Origin: JAUIJL01 sp965366625
GTDB taxonomy: Bacteria > Acidobacteriota > Thermoanaerobaculia > Multivoradales > J023
Reading direction: 5' to 3'
DNA length: 64,000 nucleotides
Assembly (NCBI GenBank): GCA_965366625.1
Contig: CBDUGP010000033.1
Coordinates: forward strand, 1-64,000
Shown: positions 16,570 through 25,051 of the stretch, in pieces
Layout of the letters: each line of letters opens with the position of its first letter
Numbering within the stretch: the stretch's first letter is position 1
The notes under the pieces: model-generated
Database searches by the model: none
Seen by the model: only the letters and a program-made list of their open reading frames with translations
What the model was told of the DNA's origin: nothing
Translations under genes and position numbers: made by a program

Positions 16570-17210
16570 CGGGCCTCTACCAGCATCGACGAAAGATCGT
16601 CGGACGCATCCAAAGGATTAAGCTGAATGTCGGTGGCCCCGGATAGCTCCAGAATTGCCTTTATGCTGCCGAATAGGTCGAACCAGATGTTTTGGTCGAT
16701 GCCTAGGCAACCATGCCACCTGCCCCTACCGTGATTCTTTTCCTTGCCGATCGGCACGATCTTCATTTTGGCGGGGCGCCAATAGAAATTAAAAATCCGA
16801 GCTCCGAGGGTGAGCACCGTGCCCGGACCTAAAGACCTGGCGACGAAGCGGTAGACGCCGTTGCCGGTGAAATCGGCTCGGGTATTCTCATATCCCATCC
16901 GAAGACTAAGCTCCGGTCCCGATCCCGTGACTTCTTGCAGCGCCGCATGCAGATCGCGATACCAAGACACGGGATACCAACCACCGACGAGAATTTTCTC
17001 TTCCTGGACCCGGGCTCGGAACAGCGGATCGACGCCTTCCAGGAGCTGCTCAGAAGTTAGATTCGGGAAAAGGCGCTCCACCGTGGCCAGGAAGCTGGTG
17101 ATGTTGATGCCCTTGCACTCGACTGGGGATGTGGCGGAAGAGTTCAAAGATCGCTTGGTCGGAAGCTCTACCTTGCTCATCGGTGTGGGGCTCATGGGTG
17201 TGCTGCTCAT
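16554..17210 (-). CDS. DUF2378/TIGR02265-like protein
   Basis: 218 residues, probably cytoplasmic. The pattern LLEGVDPLFRARVQEEKILV, WYPVSWYRDLHAAL, GNGVYRFVARSLGPGTVL, an FNFYWRPAKMKIVPIG strand, and the ending MLVEARW match the DUF2378 family best known from Myxococcota, which resembles heme-NO/V4R ligand-binding folds. Its function is unestablished. Three closely spaced ATGs in MSSTPMSPTPMSK make the start uncertain; none has a good ribosome binding site. It overlaps the protease gene by 16 bp, so the two may be co-expressed. Confidence 0.65.
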   Translation of the reverse strand: MSSTPMSPTPMSKVELPTKRSLNSSATSPVECKGINITSFLATVERLFPNLTSEQLLEGVDPLFRARVQEEKILVGGWYPVSWYRDLHAALQEVTGSGPELSLRMGYENTRADFTGNGVYRFVARSLGPGTVLTLGARIFNFYWRPAKMKIVPIGKEKNHGRGRWHGCLGIDQNIWFDLFGSIKAILELSGATDIQLNPLDASDDLSSMLVEARWRVS

Positions 17211-17342
17211 GTTGGCCGCAGTTTAGCAGTGGGCTTCTGCCCTTCCCGGGGTTTCGGCCGGCTTTTTCCTGCCCGGCATTCGGATAGAATCGAAGGAATG
17301 AAACAGCCCGCAATCCGCAGGGCCTAGCTGAGGAGCAAACTC

Positions 17343-17624
17343 ATGAGCCTTGATGATTTACACAAATCCGTGGACGGGCTTCGCGTGTTGCGGGACGAGC
17401 TTCCCGACGAGCAACGTGAGATCAAAGCCCGCGCCGGCCGGTTGATCGAAGATTTGGAGCGTCAGATCGAAGACCTGGGGGATAAAGATCCAGGCGAGGA
17501 CGAAGGATGGGGCTCGCTGCTCGAAGGTCTACGCAATTTTGCCGAGCAATTCGAAGCGGAGCACCCACGCATTACGGAGGCTTCCAATCGCATCTCCTTG
17601 ATGTTGAGCGGCATGGGCATCTGA
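17343..17624 (+). CDS. DUF4404 family small protein
   Basis: 93 residues, highly charged and helical (LRDELPDEQREIKARAGRLI then IEDLERQIEDL), ending FEAEHPRITEASNRISLMLS-GMGI, the DUF4404 hallmark. GAGGAG lies 7 nt before the ATG. Probably cytoplasmic; function unknown. It stands alone, divergent from the gene at 16554-17210. Confidence 0.85.
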   Translation: MSLDDLHKSVDGLRVLRDELPDEQREIKARAGRLIEDLERQIEDLGDKDPGEDEGWGSLLEGLRNFAEQFEAEHPRITEASNRISLMLSGMGI

Positions 17625-17860
17625 TCGCCGCCTCGCCAAGTTGGGGCCATCTAGGTTTGCTTCCTGGCAGGTCGGCGCGGCGTTCTGCGCGCGTCGCTCG
17701 AAACTCGCGCCACCGTTGGGGCGACGCCCATAAGCGTTGATGTGCAAGAGCTTACGTCGATTCCCAAGGCGTCTCGCTCAGACAGACTTGCTTCCGTGCT
17801 CGGCTCGCCGCGCCTTCCAGGATCGCACAAGGGCCATTTCTGGACAGGCTCTAGCTGGGC

Positions 17861-18961
17861 CTATTCCGCGGTGACCCAATGCTGGTTCACCAAGTCCACG
17901 TCCGGCGCTTGGCCCGACGCGATGTGCTCGGCGATTTGCTGGGCGTGAAATCGGCCGTTCTCAATGAACCATCGGCCGGTGTGCAGTCCGCCGCAGACGG
18001 TGCCGGCTAAATAGATCCCGGGCCGATTCGTTTCGAAGGTGGTGCCGTCAAAAACGGGCGTGCGGGCCTTGTCCTCCCGGATATCGATGCCCAGGGTTTC
18101 CAAGAAGTCATAACTCGGCCGATATCCGGTCATGGCGAGCACGAAGTCGTTGGCGATGGTTTGTGGGCCGTCGGGGGTGTCCAGGAGCAAATACCCGGGT
18201 TTGATGGCGCGGATTTCGGATTTGAAGAAAGCGCGGATGTTGCCTTCGCGGATGCGGTTTTCCAGGTCCGGCTTCAGCCAATATTTGACCCGATCCGACA
18301 GACCTTCAGCGCGATGGATGAGGGTGACTCGGGCGCCGTTTCGATAGCAGTCCAGGGCTGCCTTGGCCGCCGAATTCTTGCCGCCCACCACGGCCACATC
18401 CTGGCCCGTGTAAGCGTAGGGCTCTTTGTAGTAGTGGATCACCCGAGGGGGCTCTTCGCCTTCCAGGCCGAGCCGGTTAGGGATATCGAAGAAACCCGTG
18501 GCGACCGCCACTCGACGGCAAGGGTGGGTGCCCTTTTCCGTTTCCACGCCGAAACCGTCCCGCTCTCCTTCCACCCGCAGAACCTTTTCGTAGAGTCTCA
18601 GGTCGAGCCCTTCGCTGCGGGCGACCCCGCGGTAATAGTCGATGGCCTCTTCGCGGGTCGGTTTGTAGCGCCGGGTGGCAAAAGGATGGCCGCCGATTTC
18701 GATCAGCTCGGGAGTGGAGAAGAGTTCCATCTGGGCGGGATAACCCACCAGCGAGCAGACCAGCGGCCCCTTGTCGATCACCCGTGCGCTCAATCCGCGG
18801 CGTCGAGCGGCGATGGCGCAGGCGAGGCCGACCGGGCCGGCGCCTACCACCACCAAGTCGACGGGATCGTTATCCGCCGGGCCGGAGTGGAGTCGGCCGG
18901 GTTTGGGTGAGGGTTCCAAAGTGGGCTGTGGCAAGGGCTTGGATGGATCGTGGTCAGGCAT
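17861..18961 (-). CDS. ypdA: YpdA-family (bacillithiol disulfide reductase-like) flavoprotein
   Basis: 366 residues. The FAD-binding site GAGPVG is at 40-45, a second nucleotide motif VAVVGGKNSAAKAAL near 196-210, and ATGFFDIPN and MTGYRPSYDFL are as in staphylococcal YpdA. The C-terminal IYLAGTVCGG and FIENGRFH segments are also shared. YpdA uses NADPH to reduce bacillithiol disulfide. The Cys of the GGGPCG motif in the S. aureus enzyme is Val44 here, and a Cys appears four residues later at 48. A ~35-residue Pro-rich leader precedes the domain, so an internal start is possible. The family assignment is strong; the substrate is inferred, as no bacillithiol biosynthesis gene is in the window. 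Confidence 0.85.
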   Translation of the reverse strand: MPDHDPSKPLPQPTLEPSPKPGRLHSGPADNDPVDLVVVGAGPVGLACAIAARRRGLSARVIDKGPLVCSLVGYPAQMELFSTPELIEIGGHPFATRRYKPTREEAIDYYRGVARSEGLDLRLYEKVLRVEGERDGFGVETEKGTHPCRRVAVATGFFDIPNRLGLEGEEPPRVIHYYKEPYAYTGQDVAVVGGKNSAAKAALDCYRNGARVTLIHRAEGLSDRVKYWLKPDLENRIREGNIRAFFKSEIRAIKPGYLLLDTPDGPQTIANDFVLAMTGYRPSYDFLETLGIDIREDKARTPVFDGTTFETNRPGIYLAGTVCGGLHTGRWFIENGRFHAQQIAEHIASGQAPDVDLVNQHWVTAE

Positions 18962-19062
18962 GGTTCGAGTCTATGGCTTGGGCACTCCCGCCTCAATCGT
19001 CAAAGTGGGCCTTCGAGTCGGTTAGACTGCGTGCCTTGACGCCGGAAAATGCACAGGAGTAG

Positions 19063-20253
19063 ATGATGGAAAGAGCGCGAACAGGAATTGGGCGTGTTTT
19101 CCCCGGCTCGTTTCGGATCTTGATCCGGACCCTGGGGATCTTGGTGGGAATCGTCGTCTGGGGCTCGATCCAGCTGGGATTGGGACCCTTGCCCGCAGCG
19201 GCCGACGAGCCGCAGCCGAGCCCAGCCGAAGCAAAGCAGGCCAAGGACTCCAAGGCTGGGCCTTGGATTTATTTCGACGCCCAAACCAAAGCTACCCTAC
19301 GGGGGCTTTCCGCGGCCGGAAGCGGCGTGGTTTGGGTCACGGGTTCCGAAGGCACGGTTCGGCGAACCGTGGACGGCGGCAAGACTTGGACTGCTCCGGC
19401 GCCGGAAGGCAGCGAAAGCTTCGAAATCCGCGATGTCGAGGCCTGGGGCCCGGACACCGTGGTTTTGCAAGTGGCCGGTCAACCCGCACGGTTTTATCGC
19501 AGCATCGACGGCGGAAAGTCCTACTCCGTGGTTTACGAGCACCTCAGCGAAGCGGCTTTCTTCGACGGTTTCGCGTTTTGGCCCGGCGAGCAGCGCGCCC
19601 GGGGAATCGCCTACAGCGACCCCGTAGACGGTAGTTTTTTGGTAGCGACGACCGAGGATTCCGGCCAGACCTGGAGCGATTTGTCCGTAGATCGATTCCC
19701 CGAGCCCCGGGAGGGAGAAGCCGGCTTTGCCGCCAGCGGCACGGGCATCGCGGTGGCGGAGGGCGGTAAGGCGTGGGTCGGTTTCGGCGGACCCTCCGCG
19801 CGCATCCTGCACACCGAGGATTATGGCGTGACGTGGTCGTTCGCGGAAACCAGTCTGCGCAGCGGCGCACCCTCGGCAGGCGTGTTCTCCGTCGCGTTCC
19901 GCTCGCCGACCCGTGGATTGGCCATGGGCGGTGACTATCGCGACGAATCCGGTCTCGAAGGGACTTTGGTCAGCACCCACGACGGCGGCAAGACCTGGAA
20001 ATCCGGCAGCGGTTTGTCGGGCTTCCGTTCGTGCGTGGTGTGGGTGCCTTCCTGGTCGTCAGGCGACGAAGGAGGGGATACCCAAGGAGCTTGGTTGGCG
20101 ACCGGGCCTTTAGGAACCGATGTTTCCTTCGACGACGGCAAGACTTGGAAAGCGTTCGGCAGCGAAGGATTTCACGTCTTGAGCCTCAGCCCCGACGGTG
20201 AGGTTTGGGCGGCCGGCGCCGACGGAAAAATAGCCCGATTGCGCAAGGATTAG
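19063..20253 (+). CDS. Exported Ycf48/BNR-repeat beta-propeller protein
   Basis: 396 residues. Residues 1-46 are an N-terminal signal or anchor (FRILIRTLGILVGIVVWGSI). The rest is repeated beta-propeller blades with sialidase-type Asp boxes: TVDGGKTW, SIDGGKSY, TEDSGQTW, TEDYGVTW, THDGGKTW and SFDDGKTW. This is the Ycf48/sortilin/BNR-like class; in heterotrophs these are usually uncharacterised exported proteins. AGGAG precedes two adjacent ATGs (19063 and 19066), and the second has the better spacing. The molybdenum hydroxylase operon starts 14 bp downstream on the same strand, so it may be part of that transcript. Confidence 0.8.
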   Translation: MMERARTGIGRVFPGSFRILIRTLGILVGIVVWGSIQLGLGPLPAAADEPQPSPAEAKQAKDSKAGPWIYFDAQTKATLRGLSAAGSGVVWVTGSEGTVRRTVDGGKTWTAPAPEGSESFEIRDVEAWGPDTVVLQVAGQPARFYRSIDGGKSYSVVYEHLSEAAFFDGFAFWPGEQRARGIAYSDPVDGSFLVATTEDSGQTWSDLSVDRFPEPREGEAGFAASGTGIAVAEGGKAWVGFGGPSARILHTEDYGVTWSFAETSLRSGAPSAGVFSVAFRSPTRGLAMGGDYRDESGLEGTLVSTHDGGKTWKSGSGLSGFRSCVVWVPSWSSGDEGGDTQGAWLATGPLGTDVSFDDGKTWKAFGSEGFHVLSLSPDGEVWAAGADGKIARLRKD

Positions 20254-20266
20254 ACCAGGGCAGAGA

Positions 20267-20836
20267 ATGGAAACCATGACTCAACAAGATTTAGGGACCC
20301 AACAAGATCTAGGGACCCAACAAGATCTAGGGACCCAACAAGATCTAGGGACCCAACAAATATCCATCACCGTCACGGTCAACGGGTTGCGTCGACATGC
20401 CACGGTGGAGCCCCGTTTGCTGCTCTCCGACTTCCTACGCCATGAGCTGAATCTCACCGGCACCCACGTGGGCTGCGAGCATGGAGTATGCGGCGCCTGC
20501 ACGGTGCTGATGGACGGAGATTCGGTGAGATCTTGCCTCATTTTTGCGGTCCAGGCAGACGGCCGCGAGCTGATCACGGTGGAAGGATTGGCTTCCGGAG
20601 ATACTTTGCACCCCCTCCAGGAAGCCTTGCGGGAAACCCACGGCTTGCAATGCGGGTTCTGCACCCCGGGCATTTTGATGTCGATGGTGCCGTTCCTGGC
20701 CGAGAACCCGAGGCCGACGGAAAAAGAGATTCGGCTCGCCCTTTCGGGCAACCTATGCCGTTGCACCGGCTACCAAAAAATTGTCGAGGGCGTGGCCCTG
20801 GCGGCACAGAAAATAGCCGACGGGGCGGAGGGCTGA
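20267..20836 (+). CDS. 2Fe-2S subunit of a molybdenum hydroxylase (CoxS-like)
   Basis: 189 residues. The plant-type ferredoxin cluster is C70-EHGVC75-GAC78 with C90; the second cluster is CGFCTPG with NLCRCTGY. It passes electrons between the Mo site and FAD in xanthine dehydrogenase/CO dehydrogenase-type enzymes. The first ~30 residues are an unusual TQQDLG repeat absent from the family's normal form, encoded by an 18-bp tandem repeat. ATG at 20276 is an alternative start. Next comes the large subunit after 1 bp. The substrate is not determined. Confidence 0.93.
   Translation: METMTQQDLGTQQDLGTQQDLGTQQDLGTQQISITVTVNGLRRHATVEPRLLLSDFLRHELNLTGTHVGCEHGVCGACTVLMDGDSVRSCLIFAVQADGRELITVEGLASGDTLHPLQEALRETHGLQCGFCTPGILMSMVPFLAENPRPTEKEIRLALSGNLCRCTGYQKIVEGVALAAQKIADGAEG
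20279..20359 (+). repeat. 18-bp in-frame tandem repeat (four and a half units)
   Basis: Units at 20279-20296 (two base changes), 20297-20314, 20315-20332, 20333-20350 and a half unit to 20359. Each full unit encodes TQQDLG. The last three full units are identical, so expansion is recent or ongoing. Confidence 0.95.
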
Positions 20837-20837
20837 G

Positions 20838-23198
20838 ATGGAAACTCGCTACTTCGGCAAACCCATCAAGCGCAATGAAGACCAGCGCTTGCTGACCGGC
20901 CAAGCGCTCTTCGTCGACGATGTGCACCTGCCGGGCATGTTGCACGTGGCCTTCAAACGCAGCGACTTCGCCCACGGGCGGATCCTCGAAATAGACGTTT
21001 CATCCGCCCGCGAAAAACCGGGCGTGATGGCGGTCTACACCGCCGAGGATCTCGGCGATTATCACCAGCCGGGTCCCTTGCTGCTGCCCGCACCACCGAT
21101 CAAAGACTGTGTCTTCCATCCCCGGATGCAGGTTCCCTTGGCCAAGGGCAAAGTCCGGCACGTGGGCGAGCCGATCGCGGTGGTGGTCGCCCGCAGTCGA
21201 TACATTGCCGAGGATGCGGCGGAAGAGATTTTCGTCGACATCGAGCCGCTGCCGGCGGTGGTGGATTTAGAGGCAGCCTTGGAGCCCGGCAGCGCCATAA
21301 TCCACGAAGATTTGGATTCCAACCTCGCCGCCCACGTGGTCCAAAGCAAGGGCGACTACGGCTCGGTGGTCGAAAAGGCCCACACCGTGGTGTCTCGCCG
21401 TTTTCTTTACGACCACGGCATTGCGGCGGCGATGGAGAATCGCGGCATCGTCGCGTCGTGGGATTCGCGAGATCAGCAGCTCGAAATCTGGGACACCACC
21501 CAGGCGCCGATCGCCATTCGCAACGGCCTCGCCGGCATGCTCGGCTTGGCCGAATCCCAAGTGCGAGTGGTGGCGCCGTTCATCGGCGGCGGTTTCGGGC
21601 CCAAGATCATGATGTTCTATCCCGAGGAGGTCTTGTTGCCTTGGATCTCCATGCGATTGGGATGGCCGGTGAAGTGGATCGAGGATCGCGCCGAGAACTT
21701 CGTCGCCACCACCCACGAACGATCTCAGATCCACGAGGCGTCCCTGGCGGTGGACGAAAACGGCAAGATCTTAGGGGTGGAGGACACTTTCATCCATGAC
21801 GCGGGGGCTTATAACCCTTACGGTTTGACGGTGCCGATCAACAGTCAGTGCACCCTGCTCGGCCCTTACGATGTGCCCAACTATCGCAGCGAGTTCACGG
21901 TGGTCTACACCACCAAAACCCTGGTGACGCCCTATCGCGGCGCGGGGCGTCAGCACGGTGTGTTCGTGATGGAGCGATTGCTCGATTTGGCGGCTAGGGA
22001 GCTGGGTTTGAGCGTGGTCGAAATTCGACGTCGCAACTTTCTGCCGCCGGACGCGTTCCCCCATGACCATGGATTGATCTACCAGGATTTTTCGAGCCTG
22101 GTTTACGACTCCGGCAATTACGCTCCGGCCTTGGACAAGGCCGTTGACTTGATCGACTTCGAGGGTTTCAAAGCGAAGAAGCCGACTACGGAGAGTGGTA
22201 AACGCCGCGGCATCGGCCTGGTTTGTTATGTCGAGGGCACGGGCATCGGCCCCTACGAGGGGGCCAAGGTGACGGTCGAACCGTCGGGCACGGTGAGCGT
22301 GGTCACCGGAGTGGGAACCCAAGGCCAAGGGCATTTCACCTCCTTCGCCCAAGTGGTGGGCGAGCAATTGGGGGTGGACCCCACCAAGATTCGGGTGGTG
22401 ACCGGCGATACCCGCCTCTTCCATTGGGGCGCCGGCACGTTTGCCAGCCGGGGTGCGGTGGTCGCGGGCAACGCTTGCCATGCTGCCGCCCTCGACGTGC
22501 GCAAGAAGATCCTAAAGATGGCCGGCGAGCTGCTGGAGGCCCCGGAAGCGGATCTGGAGCTGGTGGACGGCAAGGCGCAGGTGAAAGGGGTGCCGGCCAA
22601 GGCGATCGAGCTCGGGGAGCTGGCGAGCCTGGCAAATCCCATGCGCGGTGCGGTGGAGCCGGGCACCGAGCCAGGGCTCGAAGCCACCACCTATTTCGGA
22701 CCCGAGCACGGCTCCACGGCCAGCGGTGTCCACGCCATGGAAGTGGAGGTAGACCTCGAAACCTATGACGTGGAGATTCTGCGTTATGTGGTCGTGCACG
22801 ACTGCGGCACGGTGATCAACCCGCTGATTCTAGAGGGGCAGATCCAGGGGGGCGTGGCCCAGGGCATCGGCAACGCCTTCTACGAGCAGATTCTCTACGA
22901 CTCTGAGGGGCAGTTGCTCAACGGCTCCTTTATGGACTATCTCTTGCCGACCTCCATGGACGTGCCCAACATCGTCGGTGATCACATGGTCACACCCTCG
23001 CCCTTGAATCCCTTGGGCATCAAAGGTGCTGGCGAAGCCGGGGCCATTCCGGTGGGTGCCCTTTTCGCCCAAGCGGTGGAGGATGCGTTGAAAGACGAAG
23101 GACTCGAGATCTTGGAGATTCCCATATCCCCCAATCGCATCTTCGAGCTCTTGAGTTCGCAGGATTCGGAGTCGCTCGATGAGGAGGTCGTACCGTGA
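20838..23198 (+). CDS. Molybdopterin-binding large subunit, form II CoxL-like
   Basis: 786 residues, normal length. It holds the Mo-cofactor-binding large subunit motifs: PFIGGGFGPK, the active-site loop PYRGAGR at about 365-371, GTQGQGH, and IKGAGEAGA with the catalytic Glu near 733. True CO dehydrogenase (form I) has a CSFR loop; the YRGAGR loop marks the 'form II' group, whose substrates are mostly unknown and which should not be assumed to oxidise CO. It lies between the 2Fe-2S and FAD subunits in the order S-L-M, and its TGA overlaps the next GTG start. Confidence 0.92.
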   Translation: METRYFGKPIKRNEDQRLLTGQALFVDDVHLPGMLHVAFKRSDFAHGRILEIDVSSAREKPGVMAVYTAEDLGDYHQPGPLLLPAPPIKDCVFHPRMQVPLAKGKVRHVGEPIAVVVARSRYIAEDAAEEIFVDIEPLPAVVDLEAALEPGSAIIHEDLDSNLAAHVVQSKGDYGSVVEKAHTVVSRRFLYDHGIAAAMENRGIVASWDSRDQQLEIWDTTQAPIAIRNGLAGMLGLAESQVRVVAPFIGGGFGPKIMMFYPEEVLLPWISMRLGWPVKWIEDRAENFVATTHERSQIHEASLAVDENGKILGVEDTFIHDAGAYNPYGLTVPINSQCTLLGPYDVPNYRSEFTVVYTTKTLVTPYRGAGRQHGVFVMERLLDLAARELGLSVVEIRRRNFLPPDAFPHDHGLIYQDFSSLVYDSGNYAPALDKAVDLIDFEGFKAKKPTTESGKRRGIGLVCYVEGTGIGPYEGAKVTVEPSGTVSVVTGVGTQGQGHFTSFAQVVGEQLGVDPTKIRVVTGDTRLFHWGAGTFASRGAVVAGNACHAAALDVRKKILKMAGELLEAPEADLELVDGKAQVKGVPAKAIELGELASLANPMRGAVEPGTEPGLEATTYFGPEHGSTASGVHAMEVEVDLETYDVEILRYVVVHDCGTVINPLILEGQIQGGVAQGIGNAFYEQILYDSEGQLLNGSFMDYLLPTSMDVPNIVGDHMVTPSPLNPLGIKGAGEAGAIPVGALFAQAVEDALKDEGLEILEIPISPNRIFELLSSQDSESLDEEVVP

Positions 23199-24067
23199 AA
23201 CCCCCGGTTTTCGAGTATCACGCTCCTGAGAGCTTGGACGAGGTCTTGGCGTTGTTGGCTGAGCACGGCGACGAAGCCAAAGTGCTGGCCGGCGGCCAGA
23301 GCTTGGTGCCGGCGATGAATTTCCGCCTCGCCCGTCCGGAGATCTTGATCGACCTCGGCCGTTTGTCGGAGCTGGCGGGCATTGAGGTGGTGGATCAAGG
23401 GCAGGCCGTGCGCATCGGCGCCATGACCCGACAGCGGGTGGTGGAGCGAGACGAGACCGTGAAGCAGCATTTGCCGTTGGTCCACCGCACCATGCCTTGG
23501 GTCGCCCATCCACAGATCCGTAACCGAGGCACCTTCGGAGGCAGCCTGGCCCACGCCGATCCGGCGGCCGAGCTGCCGGCGGTGCTGTTGGCCCTCGGCG
23601 GGCGTTGTTTGGCAAAGAGCCAGAGCGGGGAGCGTTGGATCGGAGCCGACGATTTCTACACCGGTTTGTTTGAAACCGCCCTGCGGCCCGACGAGCTGTT
23701 GGTTTCCATTGAAATGCCGTCGGCCGGACCGGGGGAAAGCTGTGCCTTTACGGAAATGTCGAGGCGGCACGGCGATTTCGCCCTTTGTGGCGTGGCGGTG
23801 AGGTTGCGGGCGGTCGAAGGGACCCTGATCGAAGCCGGGGTGGTCCTGCTCTCCGTGGGTGACGGCCCGGTGATGTCGCCCAGCGCCGCGTCGGTTTTGA
23901 TGGGTGAGAAACCCAACGACGACCTCTTGCGCTCGGCTGCCGCAGCGGTTGTTCACGACATCGACCCGCCGGGCGATCTACACGCCACCCCGGCCTTTCG
24001 ACGCCATTTGGCACAGACCCTGACCCGGCGCGCGTTGACGGAAGCCGTCGCTCGAATTTCGGGCTGA
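23195..24067 (+). CDS. FAD-binding subunit of the molybdenum hydroxylase (CoxM-like)
   Basis: 290 residues. FAD-binding motifs AGGQSLVPAMNFRLARP (about 32-48) and RNRGTFGGSLAHADPAAE (about 108-125) are intact, as is the EMSRRHGDFAL segment of the C-terminal domain. GTG at 23195 overlaps the large-subunit TGA, with GAGGAGG upstream. It completes the three-subunit enzyme; no cofactor-insertion gene (CoxD/XdhC-like) follows in the window. Confidence 0.92.
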   Translation: MKPPVFEYHAPESLDEVLALLAEHGDEAKVLAGGQSLVPAMNFRLARPEILIDLGRLSELAGIEVVDQGQAVRIGAMTRQRVVERDETVKQHLPLVHRTMPWVAHPQIRNRGTFGGSLAHADPAAELPAVLLALGGRCLAKSQSGERWIGADDFYTGLFETALRPDELLVSIEMPSAGPGESCAFTEMSRRHGDFALCGVAVRLRAVEGTLIEAGVVLLSVGDGPVMSPSAASVLMGEKPNDDLLRSAAAAVVHDIDPPGDLHATPAFRRHLAQTLTRRALTEAVARISG

Positions 24068-24116
24068 GCCTCGTCCGTTCGATGCCTCCGGATTGGCTGA
24101 GGGTCAGCGCAAGAAT

Positions 24117-24689
24117 TCAGCGCAGGAAGAACAGCGGGATCGACATCAAAGCGCCGAGCAAGACCCCTACGACCAACTCGGAGCGGGTGTGGCGGCTCAG
24201 CTCGAGGCGCGACCACACCACCAGCACCGCCAACGCTCCGAGGGCCAGCCCTAGCCGTGGGTGGAGTCGCCACAGGCCAACCGCGACCCAAACGGCGAAG
24301 GCGGAGTGTAAGGAAACCTTCAGTTTGAGGTTGACCAGCGAAGCGACCACCACCATGGCGACGCCCACCAGTAGGGCACCCAGCAGATTCAGCGGTGCGC
24401 CCAGCCAGTAGAAGAGGGCTGCCAGCATCAATCCCAGGCCGAGGCTCAGGCCGTAAATCGGTCCGCGCAGCTCTTGGGCGGAGACGTCGAAGTTGGTGAC
24501 TCCGGCCTTGGCTTGGCGTTGGAGATAGAAGGTCAGGGGCAGGATGGCGACGAAAAAAACGATCGCCGTGGCGAAGGCGGCTTCTTGCCAAGGGAGGTAG
24601 ACCGAGACTCCCGCAACCACATAAAGCAGGAGCAGCGCGAAGGGATGGCCGATGATAGATACCCAGCGGGCGAAGGACCTTCGATGCAT
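24117..24689 (-). CDS. PAP2-like integral membrane protein
   Basis: 190 residues with about five or six hydrophobic segments. The C-terminal half has KVSLHSAFAVW and, 30 residues on, WSRLELSRHTRSELVVG. These sit where PAP2 phosphatases have the PSGH and SRxxxGxHxxxDVxxG motifs. The Gly of SGH is Leu and the final Asp is Glu, so it may be a divergent lipid phosphatase or a non-catalytic relative. It converges on the molybdenum hydroxylase operon and has its own upstream region containing a long palindrome. Confidence 0.65.
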   Translation of the reverse strand: MHRRSFARWVSIIGHPFALLLLYVVAGVSVYLPWQEAAFATAIVFFVAILPLTFYLQRQAKAGVTNFDVSAQELRGPIYGLSLGLGLMLAALFYWLGAPLNLLGALLVGVAMVVVASLVNLKLKVSLHSAFAVWVAVGLWRLHPRLGLALGALAVLVVWSRLELSRHTRSELVVGVLLGALMSIPLFFLR

Positions 24690-24701
24690 GGGCGAAGTCT
24701 A

Positions 24702-24861
24702 GCAGGCTGTGGCGGAAGTCTCGCGCCCACGAGAGCAGCGAATTTTTGGTCGAATCGAAGCGTGAAAACCGCAGGCGATTCGGGAATCGTCGAGGTTTTC
24801 CAACGAAGAATCGGCGGAAAAGACGCGCTCGCAGCGCGATGAGGCTTTTGCCACAGCCTGC
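24702..24861. repeat. 160-bp imperfect palindrome (MITE- or REP-like)
   Basis: The two 80-nt arms pair along most of their length around a centre at 24781/24782. The outer 12 bp (GCAGGCTGTGGC / GCCACAGCCTGC) are perfect, as is the core CGATTC-GG-GAATCG; matches such as AAAACC/GGTTTT and GAG/CTC keep register in between. No ORF with codon structure lies inside. It sits between the PAP2-like gene and the S41 peptidase. Confidence 0.8.
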
Positions 24862-25051
24862 CAGCAGCCATGAAGTCGGTCGTGTTTGGGATAAATAGGC
24901 TGGGTCGGGGGGTGAAAAAACGAGGAAGCACGGAACCTCCGGCCTGTACATTCGTCTTATAGATAACAGCCTTGATGGATGGATCCAGTGACCGATCGGG
25001 CCCCGATCTCGCTGGAGTCCGAATTGAATGTTCCCAGGAGAGATTCCCACG

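Noticed and set aside
20838..23198. Calling the large subunit an aerobic CO dehydrogenase
   Set aside because: The active-site loop is YRGAGR, not the CSFR-type loop of true CO dehydrogenases, and no coxD-like maturation genes are present.
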